The notes under the pieces: generated by a model
Told to the model about the DNA's origin: nothing
What the model saw: only the letters and a program-made list of their open reading frames with translations
Database searches by the model: none
Source: Microglena sp. YARC
Taxonomy: Eukaryota; Chlorophyta; Chlorophyceae; Chlamydomonadales; Chlamydomonadaceae
DNA length: 64,000 bases
Direction of reading: 5' to 3'
Assembly (NCBI GenBank): GCA_022414725.1
Contig: CM039462.1
Coordinates: 5,441,751-5,505,750 of the forward strand
Shown: positions 43,001-53,481 of the stretch, in pieces
Position numbering within the stretch: the first letter of the stretch is position 1
Layout: every line of letters starts with the position of its first letter
Program-made: the position numbers and the translations under genes

Positions 43001-46000
43001 TACCCAGCCTTCCCTTTGCCCTCTCCCCAACCCCTCTGTTCCTCCCGCCCCATGCCGCCCCGGTTACCCACCTCTTTCCTTTGCCCTCTCCCCACTCCCT
43101 CTGTCTTCCCGCCCCTTTGCCACCTCCCCTTACCCAGCCCATTGCCCTGCCCCCCTAAAACGCAGCCACTTCCCTTCACCCATCTCCCCCTCCCTCTGTT
43201 CTTTCCGCCCTTGCCCCACCCCTTACCCAGCCTCTCCCCCTTGCCCCTCCCCTCGTCCCTCTGTTCTTTCCCCCCCCTGCCTCGCCCCTTAACCAGCCTC
43301 TTACTTTGCCCTCTCCCTCCCCATCTATTCTTTCTGCCCCTTGCATCTATCCTTACCCAGCCTCTCTCCCTTGCCCTCTCCCCCCTCCCTCTGTTCTTTC
43401 GCCCCTGCCCCGCCCCTTACCCAGCCTCTTCCCTTTGTCCTCTCCCCCCTCCCTCTATTCTTTCCGCTCTTGCCCCCCTAACCATCGCCCCTTACCCAGC
43501 CTCTCCCCTTGCCCTCTCCCTCATCCTCTGTTCTTTTCTGCCCTTCCCGCCCCTTCCCCAGCCTCACCCCTTTGCCCTATTCTCCCCCCCTCCCTCTGTT
43601 CTTTCCCCCTTGCCCCGCCCTTACCCAGCCTCTCCCCCTTGCCCTCTCCCTCATCCCTCTGTTCTTTCCGCCCCTTCCCCCCGCCCCTGTCCCCAGTCCT
43701 CACCCTTTGCCACTCCCCCCCTCCCTTGTTCTTTCCGCCCCTTGCCCCGCCCCTTACCCCAGCCTCTCCCCCTTGCCCTCTCCCTCGTCCCTCTGTTCTT
43801 TCGCCCTTGCCCTCCCTTACCCAGCCTCTTCCCTTTGCCCTCTCCCCCTCCCTCTGTTCTTCCGCCCTTGCCCCGCCCCTTACCCAGCCTCTCCCTTGCC
43901 TCTTCCCTCGTCCCTCTGTTCTTGCTCCGCCCTTCCCCCGCCCCTTACCCAGCTCACCCATTTGCCCTCTCCCCCCACCCTCTGTTCTTTCCGCCCTTGC
44001 CCCGCCCTAACCCAGCCTCTTCCCCTTGCCTCTCCCTTCGTCCCTCTGTTCTTTCCGCCCCTTGCCCGCCCTTACCCAGCCTCACCCTTTGCCTCTCCCC
44101 CAGCCCTCTGTTCCTCTTGCCCCATGCCCGCCCCTTACCCAACCTCTTCCCTTTGCCCTCTCCCCACTCCCTCTGTTCTTCCCGCCCCTTGCACCTCCCC
44201 TTACCCAGCCCATTGCCCTGCCCCCTACGCAGCCTCTTCCCTTCACCCTCTCCCCCCTCCCTCTATTCTTTCCGCCCCTTGCCCCGCCCGGATTGTGTAG
44301 ATGCTTACCAGGCCTCTCCCCATAGCCTCTCCCTCGTCCCTCTGTTCTTTCCGCCCTTGCCCCGCCCCTTACCCAGCTCACCCATTTGCCCTCTCCCCCA
44401 CCCCTCTGTTCTTTCCGCCCTTGCCCCGCCCCTTACCTAGCCTCTTCCCCTTGCCCTCTCCCTCGTCCCTCTGTTCTTTCCGCCCCTTGCCCGCCCTTAC
44501 TCAGCCTCACCTCTTTGCCCTCTCCCCCAACCCCTCTGTTCATCCCCGCCCCATGCCCCCCCTTACCCAACCTCTTCCCTTTGCCTCTCCCCACTCCCTC
44601 TGTTCTTTCCCGCCCCTTGCACCTCCCCTTACCCAGCCCAATCCCTGCCCCCTACGCAGCCTCTCCCTTCACCCTCTCCCCCTCCCTCGGTTCTTTTCGC
44701 CCCTTGCCCCGCCCCTTAACCCAGCCTCTTCTTTGCCCTCTCCCCCTCCTACTGTTTCTTCCGCCCTTGCCCCGCCCTTACCCAGCCTCTCCCCCTTGCC
44801 TCTCCCTCGTCCCTCTGTTCTTAAAAGCCGCCCCTTGCCCCGCCCCTTACCCACCTCTCCCCTTTGCCGTCTCCCCCCTCCCTCTGTTCCTTCCGCCCTT
44901 GCCCGGCCCCTTACCCAGCCTCTCCTTGCCCTCGCCCCCCTCCCTCTAGTTCCTTCGGCCCCCTTGCCCCGCCCTTACCCAGCCTCTCCCCCTTGCCCTC
45001 TCCCCCTCCCTCTGTTCTTTCCGCCCATTGCCCCGCCCTTACCCAGCCTCTCCCCTTGCCATCTCCCTCCTCCCTCTGTACTTTCCCCCTTGCCCGCCCC
45101 TTACCCAGCCTCTTCCCCTTTGCCCTCTCCCCCCTCCCTCTGTTCTTTCCCCCCCTTGCCCAGCCCTACCCAGCCTCTCCCCTTGCCCTCTCCCCCCTCC
45201 CTCTGTTCTTTCCTCCCCTTGCCCCGCCCTTACCCAGCCACCCCTTTGCCCTTTCCCCCCTCCCTCTGTTTCTTTCGCCCCTTGCCCCGCCCTTAACCCA
45301 GCCTCTTCCTTTGCCCTCTCTCCCCTCCCTCTGTTCCTTTCGCCCTTGCCCCGCCCCTTACACCAGCCTCTTCCTTGCCTCTCCCCCCTCCTCTGTTTCT
45401 TTCTCCCCTGCCCCGCCCCTTACCCAGCCTCACCCTTTGCCTTTCCCTCGTCCCTCTGTTTTTCCGCCCCTTGCCCCACCCCTTACCCAGCCTCTCCTCC
45501 TTGCGCTCTCCTCCCTCCTCTGTTCAATCCGCCCTTGCCCCGCCCCTTACCCGCCTCTCCCCTTTGCCCTTTCCCCCTCCCTCTGTTCTTTCCGCCTCTT
45601 TGCCCCGCCCTTACCCAGGCCCTATTCCCTTTGCCCTCTCTCCCCTCCCTCTGTTCTTTCCGCCCTTGCCCCGCCCCTTACCAGCTCTCACCCCTTTGCC
45701 CTCTCCCCCCTCCCTCTGTTCTTTCTCCCTTGCCCCGCACCTTACCCAGCCTCACCCCTTTGCCCTTTCCCTCGTCCTCTGTTCTTTCCGAATATAACCC
45801 CTTGCCCCACCCCTTACCCAGCTCTCCTCCTTCGCGCTCTCCTCCCCTCCCTCTGTCAATCCGCCTTGCCTATCGCCCTTACCAACGCCCTTACCTCAGC
45901 CTCTCCCCTTGACTCTCTCCCCCCTCCTCTTTTTCTTTCCGCCTCTTGCCCCGCCCCTTACTCAGCCTCTTTTGCCTCTCCCCCCTCCCTCTGTCTTTTC

Positions 46001-46020
46001 TGCCCCTTGCCCCCTCTCAT
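40078..46020. repeat. C-rich satellite, 66-bp unit
   Basis: About 90 imperfect copies of a pyrimidine-rich unit containing GCCCCGCCCCTTACCCAGCC, TTGCCCTCTCCC and TCCCTCTGTTCTTTCCG. Units vary mainly by one-base C-run differences. Non-repeat interruptions occur near 41370-41435 and 44288-44312. The complementary strand is G-rich with many G-runs. Long open frames on the plus strand are a by-product of the composition. Confidence 0.95.
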
Positions 46021-46089
46021 GTATATCCCCATTTCCCCCCTCTCCCCCTTCCACACTTATCCCCCCGCCCTTCTCCAACCCATTTCCCC

Positions 46090-47235
46090 TCACCACCCAG
46101 GCAAAGCACCCTGGACACGCGCATCGTATACCCCATGCGCCTCAGTACACCATCGTCACATATATATCCCCCTCCCCCCCATCCACCCTTTCAAACCATT
46201 CCCCCCCCCCCGTTTCCCCCATTTCCACCCAGGCAAAGTACCCAGATACATATACTAGGAGTCAAAGAATATACCTAGGGTCGGCTATGTTTGATAATAT
46301 ACCTAGGGGTTATTGTGTTATAATATATTACCGTTTGAATTAAGGGGATTATAATATTACCGTTTGATTAAGTGGTCACAATAACCCCCTACTAACCCTG
46401 CTTTATAGGGTCACAATAAGCCCCAAATAAGGGGTCACAATAACCCTATTAAGCGGTTTATAATATGTTACCTGTATTTAATATTATTCTATGTTTGATA
46501 CATTTACCTAGGGGTCGGCTATGTTAGATAATATTAGTGAATAAATAATATTAGTAATATGATATAAAATTAGTCGGATGAGCCGTCTCACCAGAATTTT
46601 GAATTTATTTGAAAAACTAATATTATTGTGAAACTGTAATCATGTTAGTTAATATCAGTTTTTCCAACACTAATATTAGTTGCCGTTCCCTACATATACC
46701 CCATGCGGCTTCAGTACACCATCGCCGCATCCCCCCTCCCCCCCATCCGCCTTCTCTAACCCACTCCCCCCCCCCCCCCCCTTATCCCCCCTTACCCCCC
46801 CCATCCCCCATCCCCCCCTCCGCCCCTTTTCCCCCTCTCCCCCCCCGCCCCTTATCCCCCCATCCCCCCCTCCGCCCTTCTCCTACCCATTTCCCCATGT
46901 CCTCCCAGGCAAAGCACCCTAGATGCGCGCATCTACCCCATGCGACCTCTGTATACCATCGTCGCATCCCCCCCCCCCCCCCCCCCCAACACTCACACAC
47001 ACCTCCACCCTTCTCCAACCCATTTCCCCCCTCTCCCCCCCTTATCTCCCCTTTCCCCTCTCCCCCCCCTCTGCCCTTCTCCGACCCATTTCCCCCCCTC
47101 TCCGCCCCTTACCCCCCTCTCCCCCCTCCCCCCAACCCTCCGTCCTTCACCAACCCATTTCCCCCATCTCCACCCAGGCAAAGCACCCTGGATGCGCGCA
47201 TCTACCCCATGCGACCTCTGTACACCATCGTCGCA
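46090..47235 (+). repeat. Tandem copies of a membrane-protein exon (exon A array)
   Basis: Blocks with CCCAGGCAAAGCACCCTGGA and TACCCCATGCG..CTC.GTACACCATCGTC occur at about 46098, 46690 (partial), 46906 and 47175. They are separated by C-rich spacers related to the satellite and by an AT-rich insert (46260-46680). Only the last copy continues into a coherent hydrophobic coding segment. Confidence 0.75.
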
Positions 47236-47492
47236 TCCGCCGTGGCCATCTTCACCCTCCCCCTGATTGCCGCCATCATTCGCTTCGTCGGCGAAAGTGA
47301 TGATGAGGATGTGATGATGATGAACAGGGCAAGGGGTGAGGCAGACGCACTGCTATCCTCCCCCTTGTCTCAGAGGTTGTTGGGTGCAGATACAGGTGGG
47401 GGTGGGCCCCCCCCCAGTCCCCTGCACACCCAGATGCTGCACTACCAGGTCCTTCGATATCAGCACCGGCATCACCATCAAGAGATTGGAAA
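47178..47492 (+). CDS. Exons A and B of an unrecognised membrane protein
   Basis: Exon A (47178-47296) follows a CACCCAG acceptor and encodes DARIYPMRPLY and then a membrane helix, TIVASAVAIFTLPLIAAIIR, ending FVGE before GTGATG. Exon B (47418-47492) follows CCCCCCCAG and encodes RSFDISTGITIKRLE before a GTGAGT donor. Both junctions are phase 1, so they join without a shift. The region around exon B is duplicated at 47640-47812, but that copy lacks the acceptor AG. I do not recognise the protein. Exon choice is by splice consensus and hydrophobicity only. Confidence 0.4.
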
Positions 47493-47499
47493 GTGAGTC

Positions 47500-48000
47500 C
47501 CGATGATAACGGTGATGTGATGATGATGGCGATGGTCATGACAGTGATGACGGTGATGTGATGTGATGGTGATGTGATGTTGATGATAGTGATTATGGTG
47601 ATGTGATGGTGATGATTATGGTGATGTGATGGTGGTGAACAAGGCAAGGGGTAAGGCAGACGCTCTTCTCTCCTCCCCCTTGTCCCAGAAGATGTTGGAT
47701 GCGGATACAGGTGGGGGTGGGCCCCCCCCGGTCCCCCGCACACCCAGATGCTGCACTACCAGGTTCTTTGATATCAGCACCGGCATCACCATCAAGAGAT
47801 TGGAAAGTGATTCTAATGATAATGATGCTGTGATGGTGGTGGAGGGGATGATGATGGTGGTGGTGATGATGTCAATGGTCTTGATAGTGATGATGATGAT
47901 GATGATGTGATGGCGGTGGAGGTGGTGATGAGGATGTGATGGTGATGATAATGATGATTATGGTGATGATGATTGTGATGTGATGGTGGTGAACAGGGTA
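47500..48000. repeat. GATGAT/GGTGAT microsatellite and duplicated exon B unit
   Basis: GTGATGATG runs at 47500-47635 and 47815-48000 flank a second copy (47636-47812) of the exon B neighbourhood, with an identical order of GGCAAGGGGTAAGGCAGACGC, GGATACAGGTGGGGGTGGGC and AGATGCTGCACTACCAGG. Confidence 0.75.
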
Positions 48001-48065
48001 AGGGGGGGCGCAGTTGTCCCAAATGATGCTGTGTGTATGAGTCCAAGGGTTTTAGGGACTTGCCC

Positions 48066-49440
48066 AACCTGACTGTGGCACCTCCCTCCAAGTTGAGGGT
48101 TTGAGTGCTATACTCAACTGTCCTGATGTTAACCCCAGCTCTGCTCCACAAACACATCATCACACACACTCACACTCACACATCACACACACTCACACAC
48201 ATCACACACACACACACACACCACACACACAAACACACATCACACACATCACACATACACATCACACACACATACACTTATACGTACACACACACACATA
48301 CACACACACATATATACACACACACATATACACACATACACATCACACACACACACAGTCACACACAACCATCACGCACACACCATCACATACACACACA
48401 TACACACACACATATACACACACACACACACATACACACACACATGTACACATCACACACACAACCATCACGCACACACCATGCAGGGGCGGTGTTCTGT
48501 GCGACAAAGACGGTGGCAAGTTGAGGGTTACACTCATCTGTCTTGTTGCCCACCCCAGCTCTGCTCCACAAACACATCATCACACACACACCACACACAC
48601 TCTCACACATCACGAACACACCACACACCACACAATCTCTCACACATCACACACACACTCACACACCACCATCACGCACACACCGTGCAGGGGTGGCGTG
48701 CTGTGCGACACCGACTGTGGCACCCCCCTCCAAGTTGAGGCTTTCAGTGCTGCACTCATCTGTCTTGATGCTAACCCCAGCTCTGCTCCACAAACACATC
48801 ATCACACACACACACACACACATCACACACACAAACACACATCACCATCACAAACACACCATGCAGGGGTGGGGTGCTGTGCTACACTGACTGTGGCAAG
48901 TTGAGGGTTTCACTCATCTGTCTTGATGCCAACCCCAGCTCTGCTGCGCAAACACATCATCACACACACACATCACACACACACACACACATCACCATCA
49001 CAAACACACCATGCAGGGGTGGGGTGCTGTGCTACACTGACTGTGGCAAGTTGAGGGTTTCACTCATCTGTCTTGATGCCAACCCCAGCTCTGCTGCGCA
49101 AACACATCATCACACACACACATCACACACTCACACACACATCACACACATAACACACACTCTCACACACCACCATCACGCACACACCATGCAGGGGTGG
49201 TGTGCTGTGCGACACCGACTGTGGCAACCCCCTCCAAGTTGAGGCTTTCAGTGCTGCATTCATCTGTCTTGATGCTGACCCCAGCTCTGCTGCGCGAACA
49301 CATCATCACACACACACACACACATCACACACTCACACACACATCACACACACACTCACACACCACCATCACGCACACACCATGCAGGGGTGGTGTGCTG
49401 TGCGACACCGACTGTGGCAACCCTCTTCAAGTTGAGGGTT
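48066..49440 (+). repeat. Tandem exon C array with CA microsatellites
   Basis: Seven units carry GTGCTGTGCGACACCGACTG or close variants, TTGAGGnTT, CATCTGTCTTGATGC and CCCCAGCTCTGCT, each followed by a (CA)n or CATCACACAC tract. Each unit is preceded by a CCATGCAG acceptor-like site, except the first, which begins at 48069 without one. In the phase of the last copy the units encode VLCDTDCGNPLQVEAFSA-type sequence. Unit length varies through the CA tract. Confidence 0.8.
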
Positions 49441-49547
49441 GGGGCTCCGTTGCTGCCCTAGCTCGCCCCATGGCCTGGGGATCTGTTTGTCTCTTAGGCC
49501 ATGGACTCTATATCTGGGGTGTGGCAGGGACAGTGGCTTTTTTGAAG
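49388..49547 (+). CDS. Exon C/D of an unrecognised membrane protein
   Basis: Starts after CCATGCAG and reads VLCDTDCGNPLQVEGWGSV, then ALARPMAWGSVCLLGHGLY and IWGVAGTVAFLK, ending at a GTGAGA donor in phase 0. The second half is a membrane helix. This is the only place where the exon C unit and the exon D unit are fused in one open frame, so it is the likely functional exon; the flanking arrays are derived from its two halves. Confidence 0.45.
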
Positions 49548-49568
49548 GTGAGATTTGATGCTCTGAGG

Positions 49569-49600
<32 letters not shown>

Positions 49601-50745
49601 AACCTGTAGCATTCACTACCTGGGACTACCAAATCATCTACCCTGACAACCGATACCCTCTCTGAAACGGAAACATTTAGGCGTGGCAGGTACAGTGGCT
49701 TTGTTCAAGGTACGATTTGAAGCTCTGAGGCTTCCCCCCACTACCTGGGACCCCATTTGGGCCCAAAACCAACTACCCTGACACCCTAACTACCCTGTCT
49801 GAAACGGGAAAAACTGGAACCTGCCCCGATGGCTTGGGGATCTGTTTGTCTCATAGGCCATGCCCTCTATTTCTGGGGAGTCGCAGGGACAGTGGCTTTG
49901 TTGAAGGTGAGCTTTGGGTAGCTGCAGGGACATCAGGTACCACCACCATGACCACCACAATGACGACCACCACGGCCTGGGGATCTGTTTGTCTCTTGGG
50001 CAATGCACTCATATCTGGGGCATGGCAGGGACAGTGGCTTTGTTGAAGGTGAGCTTTGGGTAGCTGCAGGGACATCAGGTACCACCACCATGACCACCAC
50101 AATGACCACCACCACGGCCTGGGGATCTGTTTGTCTCTTGGGCGATGCACTCATATCTGGGGCATGGCAGGGACAGTGGCTTTGTTGAAGGTGAGCTTTG
50201 GGTAGCTGCAGGGACATCAGGTACCACCACCATGACCACCACAATGACCACCACCACGGCCTGGGGATCTGTTTGTCTCTTGGGCGATGCACTCATATCT
50301 GGGGCATGGCAGGGACAGTGGCTTTGTTGAAGGTGAGCTTTGAAGCTGTGAGGCTCCACACACACACACACCTTAATTACCACCACCATGACCACCACCA
50401 TGGCTTGGGGATCTGTTTGTCTCTTGCCTAGTGCGCTTTATATCTGGGGCGTTGCAGGGACAGTGACTTTGTTGGAGGTGAGCTTTAAAGCTGTGAGTCC
50501 CCCCCCCCCCCCCCCCCCCCCCCTTAATTACCACCACCATGACCACCACCATGGCTTGGGATCTGTTTGTCTATTGTCGCGTGCACGTTCTATCTGGGGC
50601 GTTGCAGGGACAGTGACTTTGTTGAAGGTGAGCTTTGGGGTGTTGCATGGAAATCAGTTACGACCACCATGGCCACCACCATTTACCACCACCATGGCCT
50701 GGGGATCTGTTTGTCTCTTGTTGCATGCACTATATATCTGTGAAC
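49460..50745 (+). repeat. Tandem exon D array
   Basis: Eight or nine units carry ATGGCCTGGGGATCTGTTTG, CATATCTGGGGC and GGCAGGGACAGTGGCTTTG, most ending in a GAAG|GTGAGC donor. Four consecutive units (49972-50400) are nearly identical at a 142-144-bp period, with ACCACCACCATGACCACCAC spacers. Most copies lack a clear acceptor, so they may be pseudo-exons. Two long C-runs (about 49570 and 50497) lie inside. Confidence 0.85.
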
Positions 50746-50799
50746 CAAATGGACTAACACCCAACAACACACACACCATGCACTAAACATGAACACATG

Positions 50800-51002
50800 C
50801 ACTGTTTCTTATTGGGGCTATGCGTAGCAGCTTCCAGGTAGTTCCCTTTACCCGTCCTTTGGCCAGACCAAAAGCTAGCTAGTGCGCCTGAAAGCCGATA
50901 TGATCGTCACTCCAATGCACCTGACAACTGCGGGCTTGACCCAGTGGATGGCTGATGAAGCTGACTGGAAGCTGCCATGAGTAGCCCAAAAAAGAAACAG
51001 TG
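50800..51002. mobile_element. MITE family A copy (hAT-like)
   Basis: Inverted ends CACTGTTTCTT and AAGAAACAGTG, with GCAGCTTCCAG blocks inside both ends. It is flanked by AACACATG and TACACATG (8 bp, one mismatch). Length is 203 bp. Confidence 0.75.
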
Positions 51003-51309
51003 TACACATGAACGGCTAACCCCACCCAATAGAACCCACCATAATTCATAAAATCAAATAAAATCACATCAAATCACATTTCTTCACATCTCCTCCTATT
51101 GTGGAAGATGTGATATATATGTGATATAAATATATAATATGATGTGGTGCTTTAGTGTGGGTAGGGAATAGGCTCGGTTGGGGGAGGCCACACAACCCCC
51201 TTCCCACCCCTACCAACACAAACCCCTTCCCACCTACCTTCCCCTCCACCTACCCGTAATTCCGTCGAGCCGCAGGTACATTTGGAGTCCAGTAGGGCAC
51301 CTACACAAA

Positions 51310-51312
51310 TGT

Positions 51313-51366
<54 letters not shown>

Positions 51367-51372
51367 TATCAC

Positions 51373-51404
<32 letters not shown>

Positions 51405-51478
51405 CCATCATAATCACTATCATCATCACTACCATCATCACTACCATCATCATCATTATCATCATCATCATCATCATT

Positions 51479-51521
<43 letters not shown>

Positions 51522-51561
51522 CCATCATAATCACTATCATCATCACTACCATCGTCACTAC

Positions 51562-51614
<53 letters not shown>

Positions 51615-51698
51615 CTACACCACCACCACCACCACCACCACCACCACCACCACCACCACCACCACCACCACCACCATCATCATCATCATTCTCACCAC
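51310..51698. repeat. ATC and CAC trinucleotide microsatellite
   Basis: Long (CATCAT)n with CATCACTACCATC interruptions, then (CCA)n. The poly-His, Thr and Met frames are artefacts of the repeat. Confidence 0.95.
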
Positions 51699-51818
51699 AC
51701 GGCATCCCCACAAACATCACACACCCACAAACATCACACACTCACAAACATCACACACTCATTAACATTGTCAACTCGATCAAGCTATTTATAATTGCTT
51801 AGAGATTCTTCTCCTTAC

Positions 51819-52020
51819 CATACTTTTTCTTTTCAGCTACGAGGAGCAGCTTCTAGGCCGTTCCCTGGGCTCTCTTTTCATCCAAACCTAAAGCAAACTT
51901 GGCACCTGAAAGCTGATATTGTCAGCTTTTCAGTGCTCCAGGAATATTTAGGTTTGGCCCAGTGGCAGTCTCGGGGAGCTGCCTAGAAGCTACTGCTGGT
52001 AGCCGAAAAGAAAAACAATG
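51819..52020. mobile_element. MITE family A (hAT-like), intact
   Basis: 202 bp with inverted ends CATACTTTTTCTTTTC and the complement of CATTGTTTTTCTTTTC, carrying CAGCTTCTAGGC blocks. It is flanked by a perfect 8-bp duplication CTCCTTAC (51811-51818, 52021-52028), the clearest target duplication in the family. Confidence 0.88.
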
Positions 52021-52361
52021 CTCCTTACCACTTAGAGATTCTTCTTCTTACCACTAAGCCACGAGCCCACGACCTAGAACTGCTTGAATGTAGATGCCTG
52101 CAGCCCGTTTGACTGCCATTTGCACTGCCATTTGAATGCATCCTTAACCCCGTGACTCCTGCAGGGCATGAAAGGATGCCGCGGGAGCTAATCGTTTTCT
52201 TTCCACCTGCTTCCTTGATTTCCTTGATGGCTTTGCTTTCGATCGAGCTATTTTTGATATTTTTGCTTAGAGATTCATTCGCCTTATCACTAAGCCACGA
52301 GCCCACGACCTAGAACTGCTTGAATGTAGATGCCTGCACCCCGTTTGACTGCCATTTGAAG
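52020..52361. repeat. Direct repeat around a MITE target region
   Basis: CACTAAGCCACGAGCCCACG through GTAGATGCCTGCA and CCGTTTGACTGCCATTTG occurs at 52052-52131 and again at 52291-52360, a duplication of about 80 bp with a 240-bp period. The second copy runs directly into the exon at 52362. Confidence 0.75.
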
Positions 52362-53481
52362 TTTTTCAACATCGCACAGGACCTCTTTGGCTTCTACAAC
52401 GAGCTCACCCTGCTGGAAGTGTACTGCATCCTCCTGGCAGTAGTGCTTCTGCTGCTGGACCTCCTGTCAGCTTCCTACGGCGTACTGCTCCTCGTACTGC
52501 CCCTGCAACTGCAGTACGCCAGCCGCCACCCGGCCCCCACCAGCTTGTTCAGCAACCGGGGAATGGGCTCCCTGGACCCTAACGATATCATGTGGTGCCT
52601 GATACCTGTTATGTACCGTAGATCAATTGCCGCAATTCAACGCTGGCTAGGCCGAGGGGGGGCCGGGGGAGGGGGGGGCTACGGGGCTGGGCCGTCAAGT
52701 GCTGGGGGGGGATTGAACTAGGCCTCAGGCCGCAGCTTGCCCGCTCTTCACCCGGAGGGCCGAAACGGCGCAATTCTGACCTGGAACCAGTAGATATGGA
52801 GCAGCAGCAGCAGCAGCCTATCACTTTGGGTGTTCGCTCAGCCGGCCCTCCCGGGGGTGGTGGGGGTGGGGGTGGTCGCTTAGGTGGCCTGTCCAGCGGT
52901 GGTGGGGGGGGACGTGGGGGTGGGGGGGTGGGAGTGGGAGTGGAGATTCAAGGTGTAGCATGGAGAACGCCCCACTGCTCAAGGCCAGTGGCGGCACCGG
53001 CGATGGAGGCGGCAGCTCCCCCTCAGCTGCCCTGCTGACATCACTGCCTGCGCATCCCTCCAGTGAGCTGATGAGCGCCGAGGTTGACACCAAGCTAGGT
53101 GCAAAGGTGCATGCTGCACACCCCACCCACGCCTCTGTCCGCCCTCGTGTGACTTCCGGCCCGCAAGCGGCCGTGACTACCGCCCCGGGCTCGCACCCCT
53201 TCATGGGCGACGACGAGCCCCCCACCCCATCGCGGAGAGCAAGCGCTGCCGATGTGCTGGCTAGCATGGACATCACCAGTTCGATGAGTGGGTTGGATCC
53301 ATTAGAACAGGCGTACGGGTTGTCACGCATGCTCGTGACCCCGCTGTGTGCGCTGTCTCGTCTACAGCGTCAACTGGCGCCCTTCATTGTCCTTCTGATG
53401 GGTGGCATCTCAATCACCATGATAGTGTTTCAGGTGGCTGCGCTCATCGCGTGCACTGTAGCGCTCCCCCAAGAAACCATG
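52362..53481 (+). CDS. Large exon of an unrecognised membrane protein (frame slips at G-runs)
   Basis: Opens FFNIAQDLFGFYNEL and passes through a strongly hydrophobic hairpin (EVYCILLAVVLLLLDLLSAS and GVLLLVLPLQ). It reaches a Gly-rich stretch where the frame stops at 52721. One base on, a second frame continues sensibly (LARSSPGGPKRRNSDLEPVD, a Q5 run, Gly-rich). After another G-rich tract a third frame carries MENAPLLKASGG, SRRASAADVLASMDI and RQLAPFIVLLMGGISI, another membrane helix, up to LPQETM before a GTGCGT donor. Both slips are in the direction of one missing base and lie in G-runs, so I take this as one exon with assembly errors. A short intron or a real break is possible. An alternative acceptor is CATCGCACAG at 52379. 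Confidence 0.45.

Noticed and set aside
40161..46343. Long plus-strand open frames up to 590 codons and matching minus-strand frames
   Set aside because: They follow from a T/C-rich 66-bp satellite with almost no purines for stop codons. All three frames are open and the predicted proteins are Pro/Ser/Leu low complexity.
48160..48470. CRISPR-like regular repeats
   Set aside because: The repeats are CA microsatellite without unique spacers, and the genome is eukaryotic.
48101..49242. His/Thr-rich open frames
   Set aside because: Read through CA tracts. Only the short exon C blocks between them look coding.
51178..51765. Poly-His/Thr and poly-Met frames
   Set aside because: Pure products of the ATC and CAC microsatellite, with no start context or domain.
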